From: Gemmatimonadota bacterium
GTDB lineage: Bacteria > Gemmatimonadota > Gemmatimonadetes > Longimicrobiales > Gaopeijiaceae
Direction of reading: 5' to 3'
DNA: 64,000 nucleotides
Assembly (NCBI GenBank): GCA_021295835.1
Contig: JAGWBP010000007.1
Coordinates: forward strand, 39,850 to 103,849
Position 1 is the stretch's first letter; each line of letters begins with the position of its first letter. This document shows positions 32,373 to 40,487 of this stretch, piece by piece. The translations under genes and the position numbers were made by a program. The notes under the pieces were generated by a model. The model was not told the DNA's origin, ran no database searches, and saw nothing but the letters and a program-made list of their open reading frames with translations.

Positions 32373-33743
32373 CTACTGCCCCGACGCCAGCTCGTCGTAG
32401 AGGTGAATCAGCGTCTCGATTCCCTTCTCGAAGCACTCGGTGGCGAACCACTCGTTGGGGGCGTGCATGTTGGCACCGGGAAGGGCGAAGCCGATCAGGA
32501 GCGGGTTCGCGCCGAGGATCTCCTCGAACTCCATGACTATCGGTATACTGCCACCCTCGCCGGTGAGCACCGGGGCCACCCCGAACGAGCGCTCCAGGGC
32601 GCTGGCGGCCGCCTCGAAGTGCGGACCGTCGACCGGAGCCAGCCAGGGACGTCCGCCGTGCAGCTCCACGAGCTCGAAGTCAACGCCATCGTGCCCATTG
32701 GCGTCGATGTGTTCCCGCAGCAGGGCGGCAACCCGATCGGGGGACTGGTCGGGCACCAAGCGCATGCTGACCTTCGCCATCGCACTTGCCGGAAGCACGG
32801 TCTTTGCGCCCTCGCCCGTGTATCCCGAGAGGATCCCGTTCACGTCGCACGATGGGCGCGTCCAGAGGCGCTCGAGCGGAGTGTAGCCGTCCTCGCCGCC
32901 CGAAGCCGTCGTCCCGACCTCTTCTGCGTACTCCTCGGCGTCGAAGGGCAGGGCGCGGATGCCGGCGAGCGTCTCCTCGGGCGGAACCGCCACATCGTCG
33001 TAGAATCCGTTGACGGCGATGCGGCCGCCCTCGTCGTGCAGCGAGGCGACGAGGCGGACCAAGGCGTTCGCCGGATTCGGGACCGCGCCGCCGTAGGCAC
33101 CGGAGTGCAGATCGGTGCTGGGGCCGGTGGCGTGGATCTCGAAGTACGCCAGGCCCCTGAGCGAGAATAGGAGCGACGGGAGGCCGGGGGCAAACATCGA
33201 AGAGTCCGAGATCACCACCGTTTCGGCGGCGAGACGGTCGCGGTGCTCCTTCACGAAGGGCACTAGGTTGGGCGACCCGACCTCCTCCTCGCCCTCGGCC
33301 AGGACGACCACATTGACCGGGAGGCGGCCCCGGATGGCCAGGTGCGCTTCGAGGGCCTTGAGGTGAAGGAAGAGCTGCCCCTTGTCGTCGGCGGCACCGC
33401 GCGCGTAGATGCGGCCGTCGCGGAGGCTGGGCTCAAATGGGGGCGTCTCCCAGAGCTCGAGCGGCTCCGGAGGCTGCACGTCGTAGTGACCGTACACCAG
33501 AACGGTCGGCGCTTTGGGTCCCGCTCCCCGCCACTCTCCCACCACCACCGGGTGGCCGGGCGTGGGGAAGATCTCGACCACCAGGCCAGCCCGCTGCAGT
33601 TGGTCCCGCACCCACTCGGCCGCCCTTCTGGTGTCGCCGTCGTGCTTCGAGTTGGCGGACACCGAGGGGATGCGCAGGAACCCGTCCAGCTCCCGGTAGA
33701 AGCGGGGGCGCTCCCTGCGGGCGAAGTCAACCGGCTGCTCCAT
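32373..33743 (-). CDS. M20-family dipeptidase
   Basis: A 456-residue di-zinc peptidase. Zinc-binding residues appear in VYGHYDVQPPEP (His, Asp), GAADDKGQLFLHLKA (Asp), LAEGEEEVGSPN (catalytic Glu and zinc-ligand Glu) and ISDSSMFAPG, with the final ligand in ANMHAPNEW. The dimerisation domain is between about residues 195 and 330 (IHATGPSTDLHSGAYGG). Length and motifs fit the dipeptidase/CNDP branch. ATG at 33743; the stretch just upstream belongs to a small membrane-protein gene in another frame. It is cytoplasmic, since no signal peptide is present. Confidence 0.9.
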   Translation of the reverse strand: MEQPVDFARRERPRFYRELDGFLRIPSVSANSKHDGDTRRAAEWVRDQLQRAGLVVEIFPTPGHPVVVGEWRGAGPKAPTVLVYGHYDVQPPEPLELWETPPFEPSLRDGRIYARGAADDKGQLFLHLKALEAHLAIRGRLPVNVVVLAEGEEEVGSPNLVPFVKEHRDRLAAETVVISDSSMFAPGLPSLLFSLRGLAYFEIHATGPSTDLHSGAYGGAVPNPANALVRLVASLHDEGGRIAVNGFYDDVAVPPEETLAGIRALPFDAEEYAEEVGTTASGGEDGYTPLERLWTRPSCDVNGILSGYTGEGAKTVLPASAMAKVSMRLVPDQSPDRVAALLREHIDANGHDGVDFELVELHGGRPWLAPVDGPHFEAAASALERSFGVAPVLTGEGGSIPIVMEFEEILGANPLLIGFALPGANMHAPNEWFATECFEKGIETLIHLYDELASGQ

Positions 33744-34033
33744 GACGCTAAAGCAAGCTCTCGTCGCCGCGGCTCACATCGGTAGACGAAGGTCATGAGC
33801 GCCGCAAAGGCCACCGCCCCGGCCATTCCACCCGGACTCAGCGCCACCGGGCGGTCGAACTCCAGGATGCCCACGCCGAGCATCCCCCCGATCACCGCCG
33901 CGAAGGCACCCAGAGCACAGAGCACGGGCGTGTGTCCGGGCGAGGTCACGTCGAGGCGCACGACAATCTTCATCCCGAGGCCGATTGAGACGCCCATCAC
34001 GACCCAGACGCCGACGCCGATCCAGTTTTCCAT
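33263..34033 (-). CDS. Small YeaQ/GlsB-like membrane protein, frame reads through into the next gene
   Basis: The first roughly 86 codons encode three hydrophobic segments (WIGVGVWVVMGVSIGLGMKI, ALGAFAAVIGGMLGVGI, GGMAGAVAFAALMTFVYR) like those of GlsB/YeaQ stress membrane proteins. The open frame does not stop there but continues about 480 bases, out of phase, over the M20 gene, giving arginine/serine/proline-rich sequence with no family character. Shifting by one base after about 33770 would give a TAG (33748-33750) four bases before the M20 start, so a single-base frameshift or a sequencing error is likely. The real product is probably about 95 residues. Confidence 0.5.
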   Translation of the reverse strand: MENWIGVGVWVVMGVSIGLGMKIVVRLDVTSPGHTPVLCALGAFAAVIGGMLGVGILEFDRPVALSPGGMAGAVAFAALMTFVYRCEPRRRELALASWSSRLTSPAGSAPASTGSWTGSCASPRCPPTRSTTATPEGRPSGCGTNCSGLAWWSRSSPRPATRWWWESGGERDPKRRPFWCTVTTTCSLRSRSSSGRRPHLSPASATAASTRAVPPTTRGSSSFTSRPSKRTWPSGAASRSMWSSWPRARRRSGRPT

Positions 34034-34042
34034 GCCCTCAAT

Positions 34043-34687
34043 CTACCGCACCCCCATCCGCCTCTTCAACTCCGCAAGACGCGCGTCGGCCTCCGCCTCT
34101 CGCACGGCCCGTTCGTCGACCACCGATCCGGCGTCGTCGAAGAGCGACTCCGCCGCCTCTCCACGGCGCTCGTCGCCGTCCACCTCGGCGGCCATCCCGT
34201 GCATCCTGGCAAAGAGGTCGTCCGCACCCGCGACCGACTCGCGGGCCCTCGTCCTTCCTACGCTGGCAGAGAGTGTGCCCGCCCGGGCGTGGGCGCGGCG
34301 AATCTGCTCCAGCATCTCGCGGTACTCCTCATCAAGGAGCTTGGCCTCGGCCTCGATTGCGCTGGCCTTGTCGGCGAGCACCCGTGCTCGCTCGCGGTGG
34401 CTCGCAGCGTACTTGGAAGCGAGGGCCGCAGTCTCTTCGTCGCCGATCTCGAGTGCCATCGCCTCCCGGCGTCGACACGTCTCCGCGCTCTCCTCCTCCC
34501 TGTGCACCCGCTCCCGTGTGATCTCCAAGTCCTTCCTCAGGGCTTCGAGCGACGCCTTGGTCCGCGCGGCCTCGCCTTCCATGGAGTGGATCAGCCTGCG
34601 CACGGAGTCCGGCGTCGCGCCGGCGTCAAGCTCGCGCTGCATGTTTTCCACGGCCTCCCGGAAGGCTCGGCGAAGGTTGGCGAACAT
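34043..34687 (-). CDS. PspA/IM30-like coiled-coil protein
   Basis: A 214-residue, highly charged helical protein. Long coiled coils run from about residue 30 to 140 (SLEALRKDLEITRERVHREE, ALASKYAASHRERARVLADK) as in PspA/Vipp1 proteins, which line the inner membrane under stress. The opening MFANLRRAFREAVENMQREL could be the amphipathic helix. The end is acidic and less helical. The gene is nine bases downstream of, and oriented opposite in position to, no envelope regulator (no PspBC, PspF), so the link to membrane stress is inferred. The weak overall similarity leaves other coiled-coil families possible. Confidence 0.55.
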   Translation of the reverse strand: MFANLRRAFREAVENMQRELDAGATPDSVRRLIHSMEGEAARTKASLEALRKDLEITRERVHREEESAETCRRREAMALEIGDEETAALASKYAASHRERARVLADKASAIEAEAKLLDEEYREMLEQIRRAHARAGTLSASVGRTRARESVAGADDLFARMHGMAAEVDGDERRGEAAESLFDDAGSVVDERAVREAEADARLAELKRRMGVR

Positions 34688-34837
34688 CCCCGATCCTAAC
34701 GGCTCGCCCGGCGCCCTGCCAGCGGCGAGCGGTCCGGCTGCCCGTGCGGCTCCCGGCGTCCAATGTCCGGTGCGGAGTTGTTGACCTGCCCGACGCGACT
34801 GCCGCCGGCAGGGCGAGCGGGCTCGCCGGCGTTGCGT

Positions 34838-35965
34838 TCACCGCTCCGCTACCGAGCGATGCGCTAGTGGGTGGAGCACTCCGCCCTCGGTGATGCCGTC
34901 GAAGATCGCGTGCTCCGGTGCCGGACGATCCCCGCGAGCTGCCAGGGCGCACTCGGCCGCGGCTTCGACGGCCGCCGTGGCTTCCGCCTCGATCTCCGCG
35001 AGGACCGAGGTGGGGATCCCCTCGTCGGCAAGGTACGCTTCGAAGAGGCCGATCGGGTCGCGGCGGCCCCACTCTTCGAAGAGCTCGGCCGGGAAGGTCT
35101 CGCGCGCCTCGCGTTCGTCGTGGGTGGCGTGTCCCCCCATCCTGAAGGTCTCGGCGACGACGATGGCGGGTCCGCGACCGTCGGCGCACCTCTCGCGGGC
35201 GATCGCGGCCGCCGCGTAGACATCGAGCACGTTGTTGCCGTCGCACTCGAGCCCCGCGATGCCGTAGGCAGCCGGGAGGTCTTCGAGCCTGCCCGCCCCG
35301 TGCTCTCCGAGACGGGTGCCCAACGCGACCTGGTTGTTCTGGATTACGACGATCGCCGGCACGCCCCACCGCGACGCGCTGACCAGCCCCTCGTGGCAGG
35401 CGGCGGTCCTAGTCGCTCCGTCGCCCGCCCAGGTGAGCGCCACACGATCCTCACCCCGGTTCCTGAAGGCGAGCGCCGCCCCGGCCGCAATCGTCACGCT
35501 GGTGCCCATATGGCTGATCGGCTGGATCACCCCCCTGGCGACGTCGCCGTAGTGGAAGTCTCGCCCGCCGCTCGGGCTGTTGGACGTCCCCAGGTACGAG
35601 GTGAAGCCGTATTCGAGCGCTAGCCCCATCATGTGGCAGGCCCCCGCGTTCCTGATCATCGGGATCACCACGTCTCGAGAGCGGTCGAGCGCCGCGACGC
35701 ATCCAACCGTGACGGCCTCCTCGCCGACCCCCAGCCACGCCTTGCTGATAACCCCCTGTCGCACCCACCGCTTGAGGCCGATGTCCTGCAAGCGGGTGAG
35801 GAGAAGGTCCCGGTAGATGTCTAGGAGCGCCGCTTCGCCCAGCCCTTGCACCCGGGCCCAGCGCCGGTGATCGTGCTCGATGCGCTGCCGGTATTCGCGG
35901 ACCAGTTCCGGGTCCGGCCGCCACTGATGGTACTCGGGCGGGTCGAAGGCACTGTATCGCTTCAC
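34838..35965 (-). CDS. 2-oxo acid dehydrogenase E1 component, alpha subunit (orphan)
   Basis: A 375-residue TPP-dependent E1-alpha of the branched-chain/pyruvate type. The TPP motif is AGDGATRTAACHEGLVSASR with the closing Asn in VIQNNQ. PMIRNAGACHMMGLALEYGF and FRMGGHATHDEREAR (phosphorylation-loop counterpart) are also clear. GTG at 35965 is preferred because GGGGAGG lies nine bases upstream; the ATG at 36004 would add 13 residues across the AT-rich promoter-like patch. No E1-beta, E2 or E3 gene adjoins it, so its partner must be elsewhere or it works alone. Substrate unassigned. Confidence 0.85.
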   Translation of the reverse strand: MKRYSAFDPPEYHQWRPDPELVREYRQRIEHDHRRWARVQGLGEAALLDIYRDLLLTRLQDIGLKRWVRQGVISKAWLGVGEEAVTVGCVAALDRSRDVVIPMIRNAGACHMMGLALEYGFTSYLGTSNSPSGGRDFHYGDVARGVIQPISHMGTSVTIAAGAALAFRNRGEDRVALTWAGDGATRTAACHEGLVSASRWGVPAIVVIQNNQVALGTRLGEHGAGRLEDLPAAYGIAGLECDGNNVLDVYAAAAIARERCADGRGPAIVVAETFRMGGHATHDEREARETFPAELFEEWGRRDPIGLFEAYLADEGIPTSVLAEIEAEATAAVEAAAECALAARGDRPAPEHAIFDGITEGGVLHPLAHRSVAER

Positions 35966-35972
35966 GGCGCTC

Positions 35973-35995
35973 GCCTCCCCATACTGTAATGTATG
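35973..35995. promoter_or_regulatory. Palindrome CATAC-tgtaat-GTATG between divergent genes
   Basis: A perfect five-base-arm palindrome (CATACTGTAATGTATG) sits in the 20-odd bases between the E1-alpha and lipid-kinase-like genes. It contains TGTAAT, the motif seen in the AT-rich islands. Read toward the E1-alpha gene, CATTACAGTATGGGG could supply a -10. It is a candidate shared operator. Confidence 0.45.
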
Positions 35996-36720
35996 AGATG
36001 ACACCGCAGATGCGCGAAGCCGCGGTCGAGCGCAGGCAGGATCGCCGCCTTGCGCGGCGCTTCAGCCCGTTCCGCCACCTGGGACCGGAGCCCGTCGATG
36101 GAGCCGACGAGGAGGCCGAGATCCTGAGGGAGGCGATTGGCCGCACCGAGGGCCTTCAGCCGTGGCGTCGTGCGACCCACATGGCTAGCGGCGTTGGGAT
36201 CGCCGCGGCTGTGCACCTCGGGGATCCGGACTCCGCCGTGCCGGTCGTCGGACTGGCGTGCGCGGCCGCGATGGCCGTGGCGCTGGACGTGATGCGGCTT
36301 CGCTCCGCAGCCCTCAACACGGTCTTCTACCGGTGGTTCCGCACACTGGCGTCTCCGCGCGAGGCCCGCCGCCCGGTGTCGTCCACCTGGTACCTGATCG
36401 GCGCGCTGGCGACGGTGACGATTGCGCCGCCTTCGTGGTCGGTGCCGGCGATCCTCGTCCTGGCCGTCGCGGACCCCGTCGCGAGCGTCGTCGGTCGCCT
36501 CTGGGGCAGGCGATCGCTGGGCAAGGGAACTTGGGAGGGTTCGGTGGCCTTCTACGCGGTCTCGGTGGCTGTCCTGACCCCGTTCTTCGGCGTCCCCGTC
36601 GCGCTCGCGGCGGGGATGTTCGCCGCCGCCGCGGAGGTCGCGCCTACGGGCATCGACGACAACCTCACCGTACCGCTGGCGACGCTCCTGGCGCTGTGGG
36701 TCGTAGGGGCACCCGTGTAG
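35989..36720 (+). CDS. CTP-dependent lipid kinase-like protein (DGK1/SEC59/VTE5 type)
   Basis: A 243-residue protein with an N-terminal soluble helix and about six membrane segments. WRRATHMASGVGIAAAVHL, DPVASVVGRLWGRRSLGKGTW and GIDDNLTVPLAT match the CTP-dependent dolichol/phytol/diacylglycerol kinase group, which has the D-x-x-(A/S) membrane motif and C-terminal DD/E residues. It would phosphorylate a polyprenol or other lipid alcohol with CTP at the inner membrane. ATG at 35989 or the in-frame ATG at 35998 could start it. Its stop codon TAG is the first part of TAGCAGCCCGTGGACAGCCC, an edge of the dispersed repeat. Confidence 0.75.
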   Translation: MYEMTPQMREAAVERRQDRRLARRFSPFRHLGPEPVDGADEEAEILREAIGRTEGLQPWRRATHMASGVGIAAAVHLGDPDSAVPVVGLACAAAMAVALDVMRLRSAALNTVFYRWFRTLASPREARRPVSSTWYLIGALATVTIAPPSWSVPAILVLAVADPVASVVGRLWGRRSLGKGTWEGSVAFYAVSVAVLTPFFGVPVALAAGMFAAAAEVAPTGIDDNLTVPLATLLALWVVGAPV

Positions 36721-36783
36721 CAGCCCGTGGACAGCCCGCATGTTATCGTCGCTGGCGATCCATGCGCACATCGGTCCCCGCGA

Positions 36784-39270
36784 TCAGTTCCCGACCATCT
36801 TCACGCGCATGTACCAGATCCGTCCGGCGACGCCGTAGGGCGACTCCGAGGGGTATTCCATCGTCCAGAGCTGGGCCACGGCGGCGTCCGGGAGCCTGTT
36901 AGGCAGCTTGTCCAGCAGGTTGTTGGCACCGAGCCCCAGGAGGATCCGGTCGGCCACCCTTAGCGTGACCTCCAGGTCGGCGATTGCCGCGGTTTCGATC
37001 GTGATGTTCTCCTCGAAGATGAACGGGGTCGTGACCGATCCTATGTGGTTCACGCTGAATCTGGCCCCGAAGCCACGGACGGAACGGATGTCGGCGCTCA
37101 CGCCGATCCGGCGTCCGGGCTGCGCCTGCTCGATCAGCGTCTGCTGCGTGGCACCGATGAAGTTCGTGTTCCGGTTGGCGGTGATCTCCGTGTTGTTCCG
37201 GTGCAGGCTGGCCGACAGATCCGCGGCACCCCAAGCCATCCCGCGCAACCGCCAGTTGGCGACTAGGTCGAGTCCCTGGGTGCGTGTGTCTATTGCATTG
37301 GTCCAGAACGCCACGGCGTCCACTGGCCGGCCCTGGAATCGGGCGTCGGGACGAAGCCCGTGGCTCGGGTCGAGGCTCTGGGTCAGTGCGATTGCGTCGG
37401 CGACCGCCACGCGGTAGTAGTCGGCGGTCAGGAGGAGGCCGTTGTCGCTGGAATAGACGAGCCCGCCAGTGAAGCTCAGCGACGTCTCGTGGCTCAGGGA
37501 ACAGGCCCCGAAGTCGTCGCACGCCAACGGGTCGCCTTCGGGAAGGAATCCGGCGCTCACCAGACCCTTACCTCCACCCACGAAGCCGATCGTGTTGAAG
37601 CCCCGCTGGGGCAGGCGCGGCGCACGGAAGCCGGTGGAGACCGCAGCCCGCACGGCCGCCCCCGACTCGCCGAGTTCGACGCGGCCGGCCACCTTGCCGG
37701 TGAGCGAGCTGCCGGCGTCGGTGTACTGCTCGAAGCGCAAGGCGCCGCCCAGCGTTGCGGCGTCGGACGGGTGCAACTCCATGTCCGCGTAGGCTCCGAA
37801 GCTGTTGCGATCCCGTTCGCTCAGCGAAGCCGAGGAGGGGCTGTAGCCGGGGTAGCCCTGGATCCCGCAGCTCGCCAACACGGACCCGTCGTTCTGTTGG
37901 TGGGCGGCCGGAAAGCTGCCGGGGGTGTCGCTCGGTCCGCATGCCCACGAGGCCCGATCGCCGGCCTCCATCCAGTACGAGTCCCTCCGAAAGGCACCGC
38001 CCAACGCCAGAAATGCAGGCGTCGAGCCCACTTCGAGCTCCCGTGTCGCGTCGGCGTTCAGCGTCCACTGGCGCACGTTCAGCCCCCCGCTGAAGGTGTT
38101 GCGCGGTCCCGCGTTTGCCGCGATGGACGCGCCGTCCGCCCCGGGATTGTTGGCCAGGTACTCGGCCGCGTAGGACGGGTTGATGGAGTTGGCGGCACCG
38201 AAGGCGAACCGGCCATGACCGAAGCCGAGACTGAGATCGCCCGACCACCCGCCCACGAAACCGCGCAGCCCCGCCACCGCCGACCTGTCGGTCAGGTCCG
38301 ACTCCTCGATGGGGAAGAAACCGTCCGGATAGACGTAGCTGACAGTGCGCGGCACCCAGTCGGCCTTCCGGTACAGGCCGTCGGAGACCGCTTCGCGGAC
38401 GGAGTAGCCCCCGAAGGCGTAGAACTCGGCCGATTCACCGAGGGGAATTGCCGCATTGGCCATGAAGCCCGCGCCCTTGTAGTCGGGCTCGCCGTTGCGC
38501 TGCAGCCGGATGACCTTGCCTCCATCCGCGCAGGGGCCGTAGGACGGGTCGGGACCGAAGCAGGTGGGCGCAGCACCCGCCCGGTTCGTCGCCTCCTGCC
38601 TCGCCGCCTCGACGGTGACATTGAGGAATCCGTCCCCGAGGGACACACCGGCGTTGGCTGATGTGATCAGCCTCATCCCGTCGCCCCGGGACGTTCGTCC
38701 GAGAAAGGTCGCCGCGCTGATCCCGCCGGCGTCGTCCTTGAGCACGATGTTGATCACGCCGGCGACTGCGTCCGAGCCGTATTGCGAGGCGGCGCCCTCG
38801 CGTAGCACCTCAATCCGCTTGATCGCGTGCACGGGAATCGCGCGGAGGTCGGTGCCGGTCGTGCCTTGCCCCGAAACCGCGAGCACCTTGGCAAACGCGA
38901 CCCCGTGCCGCCGCTTGCCGTTGACCAGTATCAGCACCTGGTCGCCGTTCATGCCGCGTAGCGTGGCCACGTGCAGGGCGGCGCCGTCTCCTGCGGAGAG
39001 GCGGGTGGAGTTGAAGGAGGGAGCGATCTCTCCCAGGACTTCGGCGAGATCGACTTCCCCCAAGCGTGCAATCTCCTCGGCACCGTAGATGTCGACCGGG
39101 ACGGGGAGCGTGGCCGGGTCCGCCACGCCCGCCCGCGAACCGACGACCACTTCGATTTCCTCAACGTCCAGGATGGTGTCCGGAGGTTCCTGCGCCGACC
39201 CGGTCGCATCGGTGAGCGGAAACGCAATGAGGCAGCCGATCAGCACCGCGATGGTTGGGGTTCCCTGCAT
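36784..39270 (-). CDS. TonB-dependent outer-membrane receptor
   Basis: An 828-residue receptor. Signal peptide (CLIAFPLTDATGSAQ), then a TonB-box-like segment near ILDVEEIEVVVGSRAG, the plug domain (LPVPVDIYGAEEIARLGEVD, LRGMNGDQVLILVNGKRRHG, IKRIEVLREGAASQYGSDAV, AGVINIVLK) and a long beta-barrel ending RIWYMRVKMVGN. ATG at 39270 is chosen; the open frame extends further upstream but there it shadows the GPP34 gene. Plug and NGKRRHG resemble receptors for carbohydrates or siderophore-like ligands, but the ligand cannot be deduced. The neighbour upstream on the same strand is the GPP34 protein, without an obvious functional link. Confidence 0.92.
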   Translation of the reverse strand: MQGTPTIAVLIGCLIAFPLTDATGSAQEPPDTILDVEEIEVVVGSRAGVADPATLPVPVDIYGAEEIARLGEVDLAEVLGEIAPSFNSTRLSAGDGAALHVATLRGMNGDQVLILVNGKRRHGVAFAKVLAVSGQGTTGTDLRAIPVHAIKRIEVLREGAASQYGSDAVAGVINIVLKDDAGGISAATFLGRTSRGDGMRLITSANAGVSLGDGFLNVTVEAARQEATNRAGAAPTCFGPDPSYGPCADGGKVIRLQRNGEPDYKGAGFMANAAIPLGESAEFYAFGGYSVREAVSDGLYRKADWVPRTVSYVYPDGFFPIEESDLTDRSAVAGLRGFVGGWSGDLSLGFGHGRFAFGAANSINPSYAAEYLANNPGADGASIAANAGPRNTFSGGLNVRQWTLNADATRELEVGSTPAFLALGGAFRRDSYWMEAGDRASWACGPSDTPGSFPAAHQQNDGSVLASCGIQGYPGYSPSSASLSERDRNSFGAYADMELHPSDAATLGGALRFEQYTDAGSSLTGKVAGRVELGESGAAVRAAVSTGFRAPRLPQRGFNTIGFVGGGKGLVSAGFLPEGDPLACDDFGACSLSHETSLSFTGGLVYSSDNGLLLTADYYRVAVADAIALTQSLDPSHGLRPDARFQGRPVDAVAFWTNAIDTRTQGLDLVANWRLRGMAWGAADLSASLHRNNTEITANRNTNFIGATQQTLIEQAQPGRRIGVSADIRSVRGFGARFSVNHIGSVTTPFIFEENITIETAAIADLEVTLRVADRILLGLGANNLLDKLPNRLPDAAVAQLWTMEYPSESPYGVAGRIWYMRVKMVGN

Positions 39271-39335
39271 ACGCCCCCCTTTCTTGTCAGACTCGGTGTT
39301 CGAACTCGCCTTCGAGGGGCACGCCGGACGGTCGG

Positions 39336-39989
39336 CTACCCCATGTGCGGCCGCACCGCACGGGCGAGCGAGACCTCGATGTCCCATATGGCCGCGGCCA
39401 CCGCGCGGCCGATGAGGTCCATCTTGCGGATGAGTCCGATGCGCGGCATGGCGCGCCTCAGCTCGCGCTTCGACAGCAGTTCGGCCAGGATCCCGCAGGC
39501 GTCCGCGAGACAGATGATCACGATGTCGCGCGGGGAGGGGACCACGTCGCCGAAGAGCACCTCCATGATGCGCAGCTTGACCTCGCGTTCGGCCTTGCCG
39601 TCGATGAGCGGGTATCGGCGCGAACGGAACACCCACAGGAAGCGGCCTTCGCGGCGCTCCAGGATGCCGCGCGCCACCAAGCCGTCGATGGCGGCCTCGC
39701 GGATCCGGTCCGCGCGGCCAGCCTCGCGTTCGACCCAGAAGCGTGCGTCGCGGGTCTCGTCGGCGGATGCCACGGCGGCCAGCGTCGGATCCAGGATCTC
39801 GTCGCCCAGCGGTTCGGAACTGACCAGGATCAGCTTCTCCAAGTCGGTGTCGATGCGATCCTCGAGCGCCAGGTCCATAAGGACCCCCCCGGCGAGCGCG
39901 TAGCGGAGCGACCAGTCGGGAACTCGGAGGAGCTTGCCTTCCTCGTCGTCAAGGAGGAGGAGGATGACCTCTTCGGCGAATCTCAGCAT
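39336..39989 (-). CDS. GPP34 (GOLPH3/Vps74-like) family protein
   Basis: A 217-residue all-helical protein with the GPP34 signature: MLRFAEEVILLLLDDEEGKL, followed by WSLRYALAGGVLMDLALEDR, LVARGILERREGRFLWVFRS and RYPLIDGKAEREVKLRIMEV. Eukaryotic GOLPH3 binds PI4P and sorts Golgi glycosyltransferases; bacterial relatives are common in Actinobacteria and myxobacteria-like genomes and have no settled role. It is soluble, with no signal peptide. Length is normal for the family. It lies 65 bases upstream of the TonB receptor on the same strand. Confidence 0.82.
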   Translation of the reverse strand: MLRFAEEVILLLLDDEEGKLLRVPDWSLRYALAGGVLMDLALEDRIDTDLEKLILVSSEPLGDEILDPTLAAVASADETRDARFWVEREAGRADRIREAAIDGLVARGILERREGRFLWVFRSRRYPLIDGKAEREVKLRIMEVLFGDVVPSPRDIVIICLADACGILAELLSKRELRRAMPRIGLIRKMDLIGRAVAAAIWDIEVSLARAVRPHMG

Positions 39990-40031
39990 GTCGTGCGCTC
40001 CAAGGGGCGAGGGTGCGCGTCCGCCGGACCG

Positions 40032-40362
40032 TCAGCTCCGGTGGAGACGATCTATCGGCGAATCGTAAATGAACCGGGACTCCTCAGAGACCGCAGCCTC
40101 GTTGAGGTGCTCCAGCGCGGCGATCGCGGAGTGGCGCACCTCTTCGCCCGCGTCGCCCCGGGAGAGGACGGAGGCCGCGAGGAGCTGCTCCGGGCCGTAC
40201 TCACCAGCCGGGACCGCGCGGATTGCCGCGAGCGCGGCCACCGCCTCGGCGAGCCTCAAGGATCTGCGCGGTCTTGTCCGCGTAGTAGCAGCCTTCCTCC
40301 CGGATCGTGCGGAAGGTCTGGATGCCGATCGGGAGCCTCCGGCGCGTTCCGTCCATCTGCAT
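40032..40362 (-). pseudogene. Remnant of an AAA-ATPase-like (PF09820-type) gene, out of frame
   Basis: Codons from ATG 40362 read MQMDGTRRRLPIGIQTFRTI and continue EEGCYYADKTAQIL. This is the characteristic start of the predicted AAA-ATPase family with a C-terminal nuclease-like domain, just before the P-loop. After TAQIL the family sequence disappears and the frame ends within 17 residues; a different frame then gives EQLLAASVLSRGDAGEEVRH and EESRFIYDSPIDRL. About 500 residues of the expected protein are missing, so this is a fragment joined to unrelated or shifted sequence. The stretch 39990-40031 holds nothing recognisable. Confidence 0.6.
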
Positions 40363-40487
40363 CGTGCGTCCTCCCGGTGGATTCTGGCACCCCGTTGTGC
40401 ACGAAGATGGCACGAACCCGGCGTCATCGCACCCGGGGGGCGCGAGCAGGTCGACCACGCTCCGGGCGTCGGAGCTTGCGGATTGCC

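Noticed and set aside
39271..39636. Extension of the TonB receptor frame upstream of 39270
   Set aside because: The extra residues are Arg/Gly-rich shadow of the GPP34 gene; a signal peptide begins properly at 39270.
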